Source: Streptomyces antimicrobicus
Lineage (GTDB): Bacteria; Actinomycetota; Actinomycetes; Streptomycetales; Streptomycetaceae
Direction of reading: 5' to 3'
Length of the DNA: 43,293 bases
NCBI RefSeq assembly: GCF_020532625.1
Contig: NZ_JAJAUY010000043.1
Coordinates: 1 to 43,293, forward strand
Positions 18,375-25,732 of this stretch are shown here, in pieces; position 1 is the first letter of the stretch, and the number at the start of each line of letters is the position of its first letter. The notes under the pieces were generated by a model. It saw only the letters and a program-made list of their open reading frames with translations. It was not told the DNA's origin and did no database searches. The translations under genes were made by a program, and so were the position numbers.

Positions 18375-18401
18375 TACGTATGACGGGACACGTTATACGT
18401 A
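18375..18401. promoter_or_regulatory. Candidate LacI-type operator between regulator and MFS gene
   Basis: Perfect 7-bp inverted repeats TACGTAT (18375-18381) and ATACGTA (18395-18401) are separated by 13 bases. This AT-rich island stands out in the GC-rich divergent spacer and ends 43 bp before the MFS start. It is the likely binding site of the adjacent regulator or part of the overlapping promoters. Confidence 0.55.
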
Positions 18402-18444
18402 TTACCTGCGATCCTCGGTGAGGTTCAGGGCGAAAGGGGCACAT

Positions 18445-19680
18445 ATGGCCGCCGGATACGCGCAGCTGCTGCGCACGCGGCACGCGGCGCGGCTGCTGAT
18501 CGGCACGCTCATAGGACGGCTGCCCAATGCCACGGCGCCGATCGCGATCGTGCTGTTCGTGCGGGCGGAGGGCGGCAGTTACAGCCTGGCCGGGGCGCTG
18601 GCGGCGGTGTACGGCGTGGCCAACGCGGTCGGCCAGCCGCTGCTGGGCCGGGCGGTGGACCTCCACGGCCAGCCGCGGGTCCAGCTCCCGGCGGCGGTGG
18701 TCTCGGCCCTGGGCATGCTCTGGCTGGCCCTGGCCGGGACCGAACCGGTGGCGGGGGCGTACGCCGCCGCGGTGGTCGCCGGCCTGTTCACCCCGCCGCT
18801 GGAGGGCGGTCTGCGGGCGCTGTGGCCGAGCGTGCTGGGCGGGCGTGAGGAGCAGGTGCACGCGGCGTACGCGATGGACGCGGTGGCCCAGGAGGTCATG
18901 TTCACGGTGGGCCCGCTGCTGGTGACCACGCTGGCCGCGTTGGTGGACCCGGCGGCGGCGCTGCTGGTGATCAATGCGCTCGGGGTGCTGGGCGCGCTGT
19001 CGGTGGTGGTCAGTGAGCCGTCGCGGACCTGGCGCTCGGCGCCCCGGGAGGCGCACTGGCTGGGGGCCCTGCGCTCGGGCGGGCTGCTGGCCCTGCTGGG
19101 CTCGTTCTTCTTCGTCGGGGTGGCGCTGGGCTCCATCACGGTGGCCGGGGTGGCGTACGCCGACGACCACGGCAGTGACGCGGTGTACGGCTGGCTGATG
19201 GCGGCGCTGGGTCTCGGTGCGCTGGTCGGCGGCGTCTGCTACGGCGCCCGGCAGTGGCGGGGTGCGCCGGAGCGGCGGCTGCGGCTGCTGGTGGCGCTGC
19301 TGGCCGTGTGCTACGTACCGCTGCTGCTGACGCCCGGGCCGGTGGCGATGACGGCGCTGGCGGCGCTGGCGGGGGTGTTCCTGGCGCCCTCCATCGCGTG
19401 CGCGTTCATCGTGGTGGACCGGCACGCGCCGGTGGGCACGGTGACCGAGGCCTTCTCGTGGCTGGTGACCTTCTTCGGGGTGGGCAGCGCCATCGGCACG
19501 GCGCTGGCGGGTCCGGCCGTGGAAGTGGGCGGTGCCCCGGCGGGCTTCGGGGTGGCCGTGGCGGGCGGTGCGGCGGCGCTGCTGGTGCTGATGGCCACTC
19601 AGCGGGCGCTCGCGGCCCCCGCGGCGGGCGGTGCGGCGGCGGGTGCGGCGGGCGCGGCGGGCGTGCTGGTCGAGAACTGA
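18445..19680 (+). CDS. MFS transporter
   Basis: A 411-residue membrane carrier with around 12 hydrophobic segments. The ATG at 18445 has GAAAGGGG upstream; the open frame continues further upstream but only as antisense to the LacI gene. GRAVDLHGQPRVQ between segments 2 and 3 is the MFS loop motif (G-x3-D-x-x-G-x-R-like). An Ala/Gly tract (AAGGAAAGAAGAAG) ends the protein. Its substrate is unknown; control by a LacI-type regulator suggests a sugar or metabolite, but the sequence would also fit an exporter. It ends 57 bp before pafA, with no terminator in between. Confidence 0.88.
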   Translation: MAAGYAQLLRTRHAARLLIGTLIGRLPNATAPIAIVLFVRAEGGSYSLAGALAAVYGVANAVGQPLLGRAVDLHGQPRVQLPAAVVSALGMLWLALAGTEPVAGAYAAAVVAGLFTPPLEGGLRALWPSVLGGREEQVHAAYAMDAVAQEVMFTVGPLLVTTLAALVDPAAALLVINALGVLGALSVVVSEPSRTWRSAPREAHWLGALRSGGLLALLGSFFFVGVALGSITVAGVAYADDHGSDAVYGWLMAALGLGALVGGVCYGARQWRGAPERRLRLLVALLAVCYVPLLLTPGPVAMTALAALAGVFLAPSIACAFIVVDRHAPVGTVTEAFSWLVTFFGVGSAIGTALAGPAVEVGGAPAGFGVAVAGGAAALLVLMATQRALAAPAAGGAAAGAAGAAGVLVEN

Positions 19681-19702
19681 TCGAATCGGACTCCCGAACC
19701 CG

Positions 19703-19737
19703 GTTTCAGAACACGGTGGAAGGCGTAATGTTCAGTC
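19703..19737 (+). promoter_or_regulatory. Candidate leaderless promoter of pafA
   Basis: TAATGT at 19726-19731 lies exactly six bases before the pafA ATG, and GTTTCA at 19703-19708 sits 17 bp upstream of it. There is no Shine-Dalgarno sequence before the ATG. This is the geometry of a promoter whose transcript begins at the start codon. Confidence 0.6.
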
Positions 19738-21099
19738 ATGGACCGCCGCATTTTCGGGCTGGAGAACGAGTACGGCGTCACGTGCACGTTCAGGGGACAG
19801 CGCCGACTGTCTCCTGACGAAGTGGCGCGCTACCTCTTCCGCCGTGTCGTGTCATGGGGCCGCAGCAGCAATGTCTTCCTGCGGAACGGCGCCCGCCTGT
19901 ATCTCGACGTGGGTTCGCATCCGGAATATGCAACTCCCGAATGTGACAACGTGACCGAGTTGGTCACCCACGACAAAGCGGGCGAGCGCATTCTCGAAGG
20001 CCTGCTCGTCGACGCAGAACGCCGTCTGCACGAGGAGGGAATCGCCGGCGACGTCTATCTCTTCAAGAACAACACCGACTCGGCGGGCAACTCCTACGGC
20101 TGCCACGAGAACTACCTGGTGGCCCGGCACGGAGAATTCTCGCGCCTGGCGGACATTCTCATTCCGTTCCTGGTCACCCGGCAGCTGATCTGCGGCGCGG
20201 GGAAGGTGCTGCAGACCCCTCGGGGCGCGGTGTACTGCGTCAGCCAGCGGGCGGAGCACATCTGGGAGGGCGTCAGCTCCGCGACGACGCGTTCCCGTCC
20301 GATCATCAACACGCGGGACGAGCCGCACGCGGACGCCGAGCGCTACCGGCGCCTGCACGTGATCGTCGGCGACTCGAACATGTCCGAGACGACCATGCTG
20401 CTGAAGGTCGGGGCCACCGACCTGGTGCTGCGCATGATCGAGGCGGGCACGGTGATGCGCGACCTGACGCTGGAGAACCCGATCCGGGCGATCCGGGAGG
20501 TCAGCCACGACATCACGGGCCAGCGCAAGGTGCGCCTGGCCAGCGGCCGGGAGGCGTCGGCGCTGGAGATCCAGCGGGAGTACTTCGACAAGGCCGCCGA
20601 CTTCGCCGAGCGCCGGGGCATCCGCACGGGCACGGTGGAGCAGGTCCTGGAGCTGTGGGGCCGGACCCTCGACGCGATCGAGCAGCAGGAGCTCGACCGG
20701 ATCGAGACCGAGATCGACTGGGTGATGAAGTACCACCTCATCGAGCGGTACCGGGCCAAGAACAACATGACCATGTCGAACCCGCGGGTGGCGCAGATAG
20801 ACCTCGCCTACCACGACATCCACCGCCGGCGGGGGCTGTACTACCTGCTGGAGCGCAAGGGGCAGGCCGCGCGGGTCTGCAACGACCTGAAGATCTTCGA
20901 GGGCAAGTCGGTGCCGCCGCAGACCACCCGGGCCCGGCTGCGCGGGGACTTCATCCGCCGGGCGCAGGAGCAGCGGCGGGACTTCACGGTGGACTGGGTC
21001 CACCTGAAGCTGAACGACCAGGCGCAGCGCACGGTGCTGTGCAAGGACCCGTTCCGGTCGGTCGACGACCGGGTGGAGAAGCTCATCGCGGGCATGTGA
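19738..21099 (+). CDS. pafA: Pup-protein ligase PafA
   Basis: A 453-residue ligase that uses ATP to phosphorylate the C-terminal Glu of Pup and joins it to substrate lysines. It is homologous to Dop and glutamine synthetase-like ligases. [13 protein letters not shown] supplies metal-binding Glu9 and Glu11. Asp57 in [15 protein letters not shown] is the counterpart of Dop Asp95 and should be the catalytic base. [18 protein letters not shown] and [20 protein letters not shown] are core blocks. It lacks the extra Dop loop. The gene is cut off from prcA by the LacI/MFS pair and seems to have its own promoter. A 15-bp hairpin follows the stop. Confidence 0.97.
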   Translation: MDRRIFGLENEYGVTCTFRGQRRLSPDEVARYLFRRVVSWGRSSNVFLRNGARLYLDVGSHPEYATPECDNVTELVTHDKAGERILEGLLVDAERRLHEEGIAGDVYLFKNNTDSAGNSYGCHENYLVARHGEFSRLADILIPFLVTRQLICGAGKVLQTPRGAVYCVSQRAEHIWEGVSSATTRSRPIINTRDEPHADAERYRRLHVIVGDSNMSETTMLLKVGATDLVLRMIEAGTVMRDLTLENPIRAIREVSHDITGQRKVRLASGREASALEIQREYFDKAADFAERRGIRTGTVEQVLELWGRTLDAIEQQELDRIETEIDWVMKYHLIERYRAKNNMTMSNPRVAQIDLAYHDIHRRRGLYYLLERKGQAARVCNDLKIFEGKSVPPQTTRARLRGDFIRRAQEQRRDFTVDWVHLKLNDQAQRTVLCKDPFRSVDDRVEKLIAGM

Positions 21100-21117
21100 G
21101 CGGCTGTGTGATCAGCC

Positions 21118-21152
21118 ACGGGGCCCCGTACGTCTCTCGTACGGGGCCCCGT
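21118..21152 (+). terminator. Terminator after pafA
   Basis: A perfect 15-bp stem (ACGGGGCCCCGTACG at 21118-21132, complement at 21138-21152) with loop TCTCT. It separates pafA from the FKBP genes. Confidence 0.8.
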
Positions 21153-21201
21153 ACGGCTTAGAGTGGCGGCGACCATTTGCCGTCTGAGATCTGAGGAACA
21201 C

Positions 21202-22143
21202 GTGCGCCGACTTGCCGGCCTGCTTGTCGTACCCCTTCTGCTGCTGTCGACAGCGGCCTGCGGCGACGACAGCGGCTCCGACTCCGCCCAGATGAAGAAC
21301 GGGGTGCCCGCCGTCACCAAGGGTGCCAAGTTCGGGGAGAAGCCCACCCTGTCCAAGGGCAAGGGCGAGCCGCCCAAGGACCTCAAGGTGCAGGTCCTCA
21401 GCGAGGGCGACGGGCCCGCGCTGAAGAAGGGCGACGTGGCCCAGGTGAACTACTACGGTCAGGTGTGGGACGGCGACAAGCCGTTCGACACCAGCTTCGA
21501 CCGCGGCCAGCCCTTCGACGTGACCGTGGGCGCGGGCATGGTCATCAAGGGCTGGGACCAGGGCCTGGAGGGCCAGAAGGTCGGCAGCCGCGTCGAGCTG
21601 GTGATCCCGCCGGACCTCGGGTACGGCGCGCAGGGTTCGGGCGAGAAGATCAAGCCGAACGCCACGCTGGTCTTCGTCGTCGACATCGTCAAGGGCGCCA
21701 CCATCCCGGCCTCGGCCAAGGGCAAGGAGGTCGCGCAGGACAACAAGGACCTGCCGAAGATCGGCACGAACACGGACGGCAAGGAAGTGTCCGTCTCCGT
21801 GCCCAAGGACGTGAACCCGCCCGCGAAGCTGGTGTCGAACTACGTCCTGGAGGGCGACGGCGCCCCGGTGAAGGACACCGACAACGTCGTGGTGAAGTTC
21901 AACGGCAAGACGTGGAAGGACGACAAGACCTTCGAGAGCACGTACGCCACCGACCAGACGGTGACGTGGCCGATGGCGCAGCTGTCGGTCAAGGGCCTCA
22001 AGGAGGGTCTGCTCGGCAAGAAGGCCGGCAGCCGCATCCTGCTGGTCATCCCGCCGGACCAGGGCTTCGGCGACAAGGACCAGGGCACGATCCCGGCGAA
22101 CTCGACGCTGGTGTTCAGCCTCGACATCCTGGCCGTGATGTAA
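21202..22143 (+). CDS. FKBP-type peptidyl-prolyl isomerase lipoprotein with two FKBP domains
   Basis: A 313-residue exported folding helper. The GTG at 21202 with GAGGAA upstream gives MRRLAGLLVV, a hydrophobic core and the lipobox STAAC (Cys20), so it should be a membrane-attached lipoprotein. Two FKBP units follow. The first is at about 70-175 (KGDVAQVNYYGQVWDGDKPF, then GWDQGLEGQKVGSRVELVIP). The second is at about 210-313 (DNVVVKFNGKTWKDDKTFES, then GLKEGLLGKKAGSRILLVIP). The second lacks some aromatic residues of the active pocket, so it may serve in binding rather than catalysis. The next gene encodes a cytosolic FKBP. In M. tuberculosis pafA and pafB are neighbours, so the FKBP pair is an insertion specific to this lineage. 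Confidence 0.92.
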   Translation: MRRLAGLLVVPLLLLSTAACGDDSGSDSAQMKNGVPAVTKGAKFGEKPTLSKGKGEPPKDLKVQVLSEGDGPALKKGDVAQVNYYGQVWDGDKPFDTSFDRGQPFDVTVGAGMVIKGWDQGLEGQKVGSRVELVIPPDLGYGAQGSGEKIKPNATLVFVVDIVKGATIPASAKGKEVAQDNKDLPKIGTNTDGKEVSVSVPKDVNPPAKLVSNYVLEGDGAPVKDTDNVVVKFNGKTWKDDKTFESTYATDQTVTWPMAQLSVKGLKEGLLGKKAGSRILLVIPPDQGFGDKDQGTIPANSTLVFSLDILAVM

Positions 22144-22214
22144 GACTGTCCGGGTTGGTCCCCGGCCTGTGCCGGTCGGGGCCGCTACGTGTGACATTTC
22201 TGAGGAGCAGTTCC

Positions 22215-22595
22215 GTGAGCGACAAGCTCGAGAAGCCCGAGATCGACTTCCCCGAGGGCCCGGCCCCCAGCGACCTCGTGATCGAGGACATCTGGCTGGG
22301 CGACGGCCCGGAGGCCAAGGCCGGCAACACCGTCAAGGTCCACTACGTGGGCGTGGCCTTCTCCACCGGTGAGGAGTTCGACGCGTCCTGGAACCGCGGC
22401 TCCGCGCTGCAGTTCCAGCTGGGGGCCGGCCAGGTCATCGCGGGCTGGGACCGGGGCATCCAGGGCATGAAGGTCGGCGGCCGCCGCAAGCTGACCATCC
22501 CGGCCCACCTCGCCTACGGCGACCGCGGCGCCGGCGGCGGTGTGATCGCCCCGGGCGAAACCCTGATCTTCGTCTGCGACCTGATGGGCGTCTGA
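22215..22595 (+). CDS. Cytosolic single-domain FKBP-type peptidyl-prolyl isomerase
   Basis: A 126-residue isomerase that speeds cis-trans turnover of proline bonds. The GTG at 22215 has GAGGAGC upstream. A short N-terminal extension (to about 17) precedes the FKBP fold: VHYVGVAFSTGEEFDASWNR, then QVIAGWDRGIQGMKVGGRRK, then IPAHLAYGDRGAG and TLIFVCDLMGV. Aromatic and acidic pocket residues (Tyr, Asp of FDASW, Trp of GWD, Tyr of AYGDRG) are all present, so it should be active and FK506-sensitive. There is no signal peptide. A strong terminator follows. Confidence 0.95.
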   Translation: MSDKLEKPEIDFPEGPAPSDLVIEDIWLGDGPEAKAGNTVKVHYVGVAFSTGEEFDASWNRGSALQFQLGAGQVIAGWDRGIQGMKVGGRRKLTIPAHLAYGDRGAGGGVIAPGETLIFVCDLMGV

Positions 22596-22615
22596 TCCGT
22601 CCGGTCCTGACCGCT

Positions 22616-22648
22616 GAGGGGCCCCAGCCGTTTCGGCTGGGGCCCCTC
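22616..22648 (+). terminator. Terminator after the FKBP gene
   Basis: A perfect 15-bp stem (GAGGGGCCCCAGCCG at 22616-22630, complement at 22634-22648) with loop TTT, followed by GCTTTT. This is the most typical intrinsic terminator in the window. Confidence 0.88.
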
Positions 22649-22750
22649 GCTTTTGCCCGGGCCCGCCGGGACGGTACGGTCGCGGTCACGAGTGTGTACG
22701 TGTCAGACGACGTGTGCGTGGAGTGCGTTCAGAAGGGCGGAAGGGCGTCG

Positions 22751-23710
22751 ATGGCGATTGCCAAGGCCGAGCGGCTGATGAACCTGGCGCTGTGCCTGCT
22801 GGGGACCCGCCGGCCGCTCAGCAAGCGCGAGCTGCGGGGTTCCATCGAGGCCTACATGGAGGCCGGCAACGACGAGTCCTTCAACCGCATGTTCGAGCGG
22901 GACAAGGACGACCTGCGCGAACTGGGTCTGGTCATCGAGACGGTGGAGAACCTGGAGGGCGAGACCGGCTACCTGGCCCGCCGCGACAGCAACACCCTGC
23001 CCCCGATCTCGCTGGACGCCGAGGAGGCCGCGGCGCTGGGCCTGGCCGCCAAGGTCTGGCAGCAGGCCCGCCTCGCCGGCGCGGCCAGCGGCGCGCTGCA
23101 GAAGCTGCGCGCGGGCGGCATGCCGGAGGCCGGTGACGCCTACGGCGGCCAGCAGAGCGTGATCGAGCCGCGCATCCCGGTGCACGAGGCGGCGTTCGAG
23201 CCGCTGATGCTGGCCTGCCGCGACCGGCGCCCGGTCACCTTCGACTACCGCAAGTCCAACGCGGCCCGGCCCGAGCCCCGCCAGGTGGAGCCCTGGGCGC
23301 TGGAGTGCTGGCGCGGCCACTGGTACCTGGCCGGCTTCGACCGGGACCGGGGGGCGGAGCGGGTGTTCCGGCTGTCCCGGATCTGCGGGAAGGTGCGCTC
23401 GCGGGCCGGGAAGTACACGGCCGAGGTGCCCGACGTGGTGACCGTACGGGAGACCGTGGCGAGCTGGGCGGGGGAGAGTGCCGACCGCACGGCCGTGATC
23501 CGGCTGCGGGCGGGGGCCGGGTACCCGCTGCGGGCCCGGGCGACCGCCGTGCGCGAGGGCGTCGCCGAGGGCTGGGACGAGCTGGAGATCCCGTACGGGC
23601 ACGGGCTGGACGCCTGGCTCGTGGAGTTCGGGCCGGACGTGGTCGTCACGGGCCCCGAGGACCTGCGCGCCGACGTGCTGGACCGGCTGCGCGCCGTGGC
23701 CAGGGGCTGA
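22751..23710 (+). CDS. pafB: WYL-domain transcriptional activator PafB
   Basis: A 319-residue regulator, one half of the PafBC activator of the LexA-independent DNA-damage response. The N-terminal winged HTH is at about 1-75 (AERLMNLALCLLGTRRPLSK, FNRMFERDKDDLRELGL). The middle and WYL domain follow, with the WYL-type core GHWYLAGFDRDRGAERVFRL near 195-215 and the WCX-like C-terminal extension. The family senses single-stranded nucleic acid through the WYL domain. The ATG at 22751 has GGAAGGG upstream; an earlier GTG would add a non-conserved Cys-rich leader. pafC follows 75 bp later. Confidence 0.95.
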   Translation: MAIAKAERLMNLALCLLGTRRPLSKRELRGSIEAYMEAGNDESFNRMFERDKDDLRELGLVIETVENLEGETGYLARRDSNTLPPISLDAEEAAALGLAAKVWQQARLAGAASGALQKLRAGGMPEAGDAYGGQQSVIEPRIPVHEAAFEPLMLACRDRRPVTFDYRKSNAARPEPRQVEPWALECWRGHWYLAGFDRDRGAERVFRLSRICGKVRSRAGKYTAEVPDVVTVRETVASWAGESADRTAVIRLRAGAGYPLRARATAVREGVAEGWDELEIPYGHGLDAWLVEFGPDVVVTGPEDLRADVLDRLRAVARG

Positions 23711-23785
23711 GCCCGGCCCCGGGAGGTGCCCGGGAACCGTCCACCGATCGTGACAGACACGCCCTGAGGGGGAGTACGCAACCGC

Positions 23786-24754
23786 ATGGCCGCGAACGCC
23801 ATTGACCAGACCCGCCGGATGTTGTCGCTGGTGACGTATCTGCGCGAGCGCCCCGGGGCGCACGTCGCCGACGTCGCCCGCGCCTTCGGGATCACCGAGG
23901 ACGAGCTGATCTCGGACCTGGACGTGCTGCCCATGTGCGGGACCAGCTTCCGGGGCGGGGACCTGCTCGACATCGACACCGACGGCGAGCGCATCTGGTG
24001 GCGCAACCCGGACGCGTCGGGGGAGTCCACGGCGGAGCCGCTGCGGCTGGCCGCCGACGAGGCCACCGCGCTGCTGGTGGCCGCCCGGGCGGTGGCCACG
24101 CTGCCGGGGCTGCGCGAGAGCGACCGGGACGCGCTGCTGCGGGCCACGGCCAAGCTGGAGGCGGCGGCGGGCGAGGCGGCGCTGGCCAGCGCGCGGCTGT
24201 CGGTGACCTTCGAGTCCGAGGGCGGGGTCTTCGCGGACGTCGACCGGGCCATCTCGGAGCGGCGCCGGATCTGGCTGCGGTACTACTCGCCGGCCCGGGA
24301 CGAGCTGACCGAGCGCACGGTCGACCCGATCCGGCTGTTCGCGGTGGGGCACACCTACCTGGAGGGCTGGTGCCACCTGTCCGAGGCCCGGCGCACCTTC
24401 CGCCTGGACCGGGTGGCCGAGATCCGGCTGCTGGACGAGCGGGCCGAGCCGCCGGCCATCGAGCCCCGGGACCTGTCCGAGGGCCTGGTCCAGCCGGCCG
24501 CCGAGGACCCGGAGGTGGTCGTCGAGGTGGGTCCGGGCGGGCGCTGGGTGGCGGAGTACTACCCGCACGACAGCGCGCGCGAGCTGCCCGACGGCGGGCT
24601 GCGCATCACGCTGCGCACGCCGGACCCGGCCTCGCTGCGGCGCCTGGCGCTGCGGCTGGGGCGGGACGGGCGGATCGTGGCGCCTGGAGAGCTGGCGGAG
24701 AGTGCCCGGCAGGCCGCTCGTGAAGCACTCGCGGGGTACGGGGAACAGGACTGA
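23786..24754 (+). CDS. pafC: WYL-domain transcriptional activator PafC
   Basis: A 322-residue partner of PafB. The N-terminal HTH reads QTRRMLSLVTYLRERPGAHV and DVARAFGITEDELISDL. The WYL core is RRIWLRYYSPARDELTERTV followed by VGHTYLEGWCHLSEARRTFR at about 190-210. The WCX-like domain covers the last 90 residues. In mycobacteria PafB and PafC act as one unit with sigma-A at RecA-NDp promoters after DNA damage, and despite their name they do not modify proteins. The start is ATG with GAGGGGGAG upstream. A candidate target site lies 2 kb downstream, upstream of helY. Confidence 0.95.
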   Translation: MAANAIDQTRRMLSLVTYLRERPGAHVADVARAFGITEDELISDLDVLPMCGTSFRGGDLLDIDTDGERIWWRNPDASGESTAEPLRLAADEATALLVAARAVATLPGLRESDRDALLRATAKLEAAAGEAALASARLSVTFESEGGVFADVDRAISERRRIWLRYYSPARDELTERTVDPIRLFAVGHTYLEGWCHLSEARRTFRLDRVAEIRLLDERAEPPAIEPRDLSEGLVQPAAEDPEVVVEVGPGGRWVAEYYPHDSARELPDGGLRITLRTPDPASLRRLALRLGRDGRIVAPGELAESARQAAREALAGYGEQD

Positions 24755-24770
24755 GGGGGAGCGCGGGGCG

Positions 24771-25025
24771 ATGTCTGGAACGTCTGGCTTGTCTGGTCTG
24801 TCGGCTGCCGTGGGTCCGGTCACCTTCAAGGCGGCCTGTCCCGACTGCCGAGCCCGCTTCGAGCTGGCCGCGGGCGCGCTGCGCCTGGCCATCGGCGGCA
24901 CCCGGCGGACCACGTTCTACTCCTTCGTCTGCCCCGAGTGCGGCCGGTCGGTGCGCAAACCCGCCGGCGACCGCATCGTCGAACTGCTCACCGGCGGCGG
25001 CGTCAGCACCCTGCGCAGCCTCTGA
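24771..25025 (+). CDS. Small zinc-ribbon protein of unknown function
   Basis: An 84-residue cytosolic protein. Cys23 and Cys26 (CPDCRARF) and Cys54 and Cys57 (CPECGRSV) make a classic CxxC...CxxC zinc ribbon with 27 residues between the pairs. A flexible Ser/Gly N-terminus comes first, and a short amphipathic C-terminus (DRIVELLTGGGVSTL) last. The ATG has GAGGGGGAG upstream and is only 16 bp after pafC, so it is probably co-transcribed with pafBC. The family is not known to me beyond conservation next to pafC-tatA in Streptomyces. A nucleic-acid or protein adaptor role would fit. Confidence 0.8.
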   Translation: MSGTSGLSGLSAAVGPVTFKAACPDCRARFELAAGALRLAIGGTRRTTFYSFVCPECGRSVRKPAGDRIVELLTGGGVSTLRSL

Positions 25026-25067
25026 AGGCGCGTCCGACCTGCTGCTCCGGTACCGCGTCGCACGCGC

Positions 25068-25079
25068 TAGGCTCGGCTC
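25068..25079 (+). promoter_or_regulatory. Candidate leaderless promoter for the small membrane protein
   Basis: TAGGCT at 25068-25073 lies exactly six bases before the ATG at 25080, with no ribosome binding site between. This is the same geometry as upstream of pafA and trmI. A -35 is not clear. Confidence 0.5.
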
Positions 25080-25292
25080 ATGCTGTGGCCGATGCTCGCG
25101 ATTGCCCTGGGGTTCGTAGGTGTGGCCGTGCTCGGGGTGCTGGCCGTACGGGTCGGGATCGAGGCACGGCGGCTGGGCCGGGAGGTCGCCCGCGCCGGCC
25201 ACCGGATCGCGGCCGCCTCCGGCGAACTGGAGCAGGCCGCAGTGGATCTGGCCGCGCAAGCGGGGGTACCCCGGGGGATTGCCGGGCGTTAA
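25080..25292 (+). CDS. Small single-span membrane protein
   Basis: A 70-residue protein with one hydrophobic N-terminal helix (MLWPMLAIALGFVGVAVLGV) and a cytoplasmic amphipathic, Ala/Arg/Glu-rich tail (EARRLGREVARAGHRIAAAS, then GELEQAAVDLAAQ). The layout resembles TatA/TatB (short membrane anchor plus amphipathic helix), and the gene stands right before tatA, but it lacks the Gly-Pro hinge and the usual Phe-Gly of TatA/B. It might assist the Tat system or be unrelated. An operator-like palindrome TAACCCC-TG-GGGGTTA overlaps its stop codon (25290-25305). Confidence 0.75.
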   Translation: MLWPMLAIALGFVGVAVLGVLAVRVGIEARRLGREVARAGHRIAAASGELEQAAVDLAAQAGVPRGIAGR

Positions 25293-25350
25293 CCCCTGGG
25301 GGTTACGATCCTTGCCAGAACGCATTCCGGGCGGATAAGGCCCGGAATGC
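25290..25350 (+). promoter_or_regulatory. Palindromes upstream of tatA
   Basis: Two dyads lie in the 101-bp spacer: TAACCCC/GGGGTTA with 2-base centre at 25290-25305, and an 11-bp hairpin GCATTCCGGGC/GCCCGGAATGC at 25322-25350 with loop GGATAAG. Between them TTGCCA at 25312-25317 is a possible -35. The hairpin could also end the previous transcript or stabilise the tatA mRNA. Confidence 0.4.
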
Positions 25351-25393
25351 CGAGCCACCACAACCAGCCGCTTCGGTGAGAAGGAAGTCACAC

Positions 25394-25681
25394 ATGATCG
25401 GCAACCTGAAGCCTCTTGAGATCCTCCTGATCATCGCCGTGATCGTCCTGCTCTTCGGCGCCAAGAAGCTGCCCGAGATGGCCCGCTCCCTCGGCAAGTC
25501 GGCCCGCATCCTCAAGAGCGAGGCCAAGGCCATGAAGAACGACGGTGCGGCCGACGCCGCCCCGGCCGCCGACGCCGCCGCCCCGCAGCAGGCCACCGCC
25601 CCGCGCACCATCCAGGCCGCGCCCGGCGACGTGACCAGCTCCCGCCCGGTGACCGAGCCGAACCGCACCGCCCAGGGCTGA
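25394..25681 (+). CDS. tatA: Sec-independent translocase subunit TatA
   Basis: A 95-residue pore-forming component of the twin-arginine export system. It has the typical N-terminal membrane helix (PLEILLIIAVIVLLFGAKKL at about 7-26), the FG-x-x-K-L-P hinge, then the amphipathic helix MARSLGKSARILKSEAKAM. The last 45 residues are an Ala/Pro-rich acidic tail. The ATG at 25394 has GAGAAGGAAG upstream. tatC follows at 51 bp. In Streptomyces Tat exports an unusually large set of enzymes, with TatB usually encoded elsewhere, and no tatB is seen in this window. Confidence 0.96.
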   Translation: MIGNLKPLEILLIIAVIVLLFGAKKLPEMARSLGKSARILKSEAKAMKNDGAADAAPAADAAAPQQATAPRTIQAAPGDVTSSRPVTEPNRTAQG

Positions 25682-25732
25682 TCGCGGGAGGTTCCCGCCA
25701 GTCGTCAGCCGTAACGAGACAAGGGACGTGGG

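Noticed and set aside
22616..22648. Hairpin as a riboswitch or small RNA
   Set aside because: Perfect stem, three-base loop and following T-rich stretch fit an intrinsic terminator directly after the FKBP gene.
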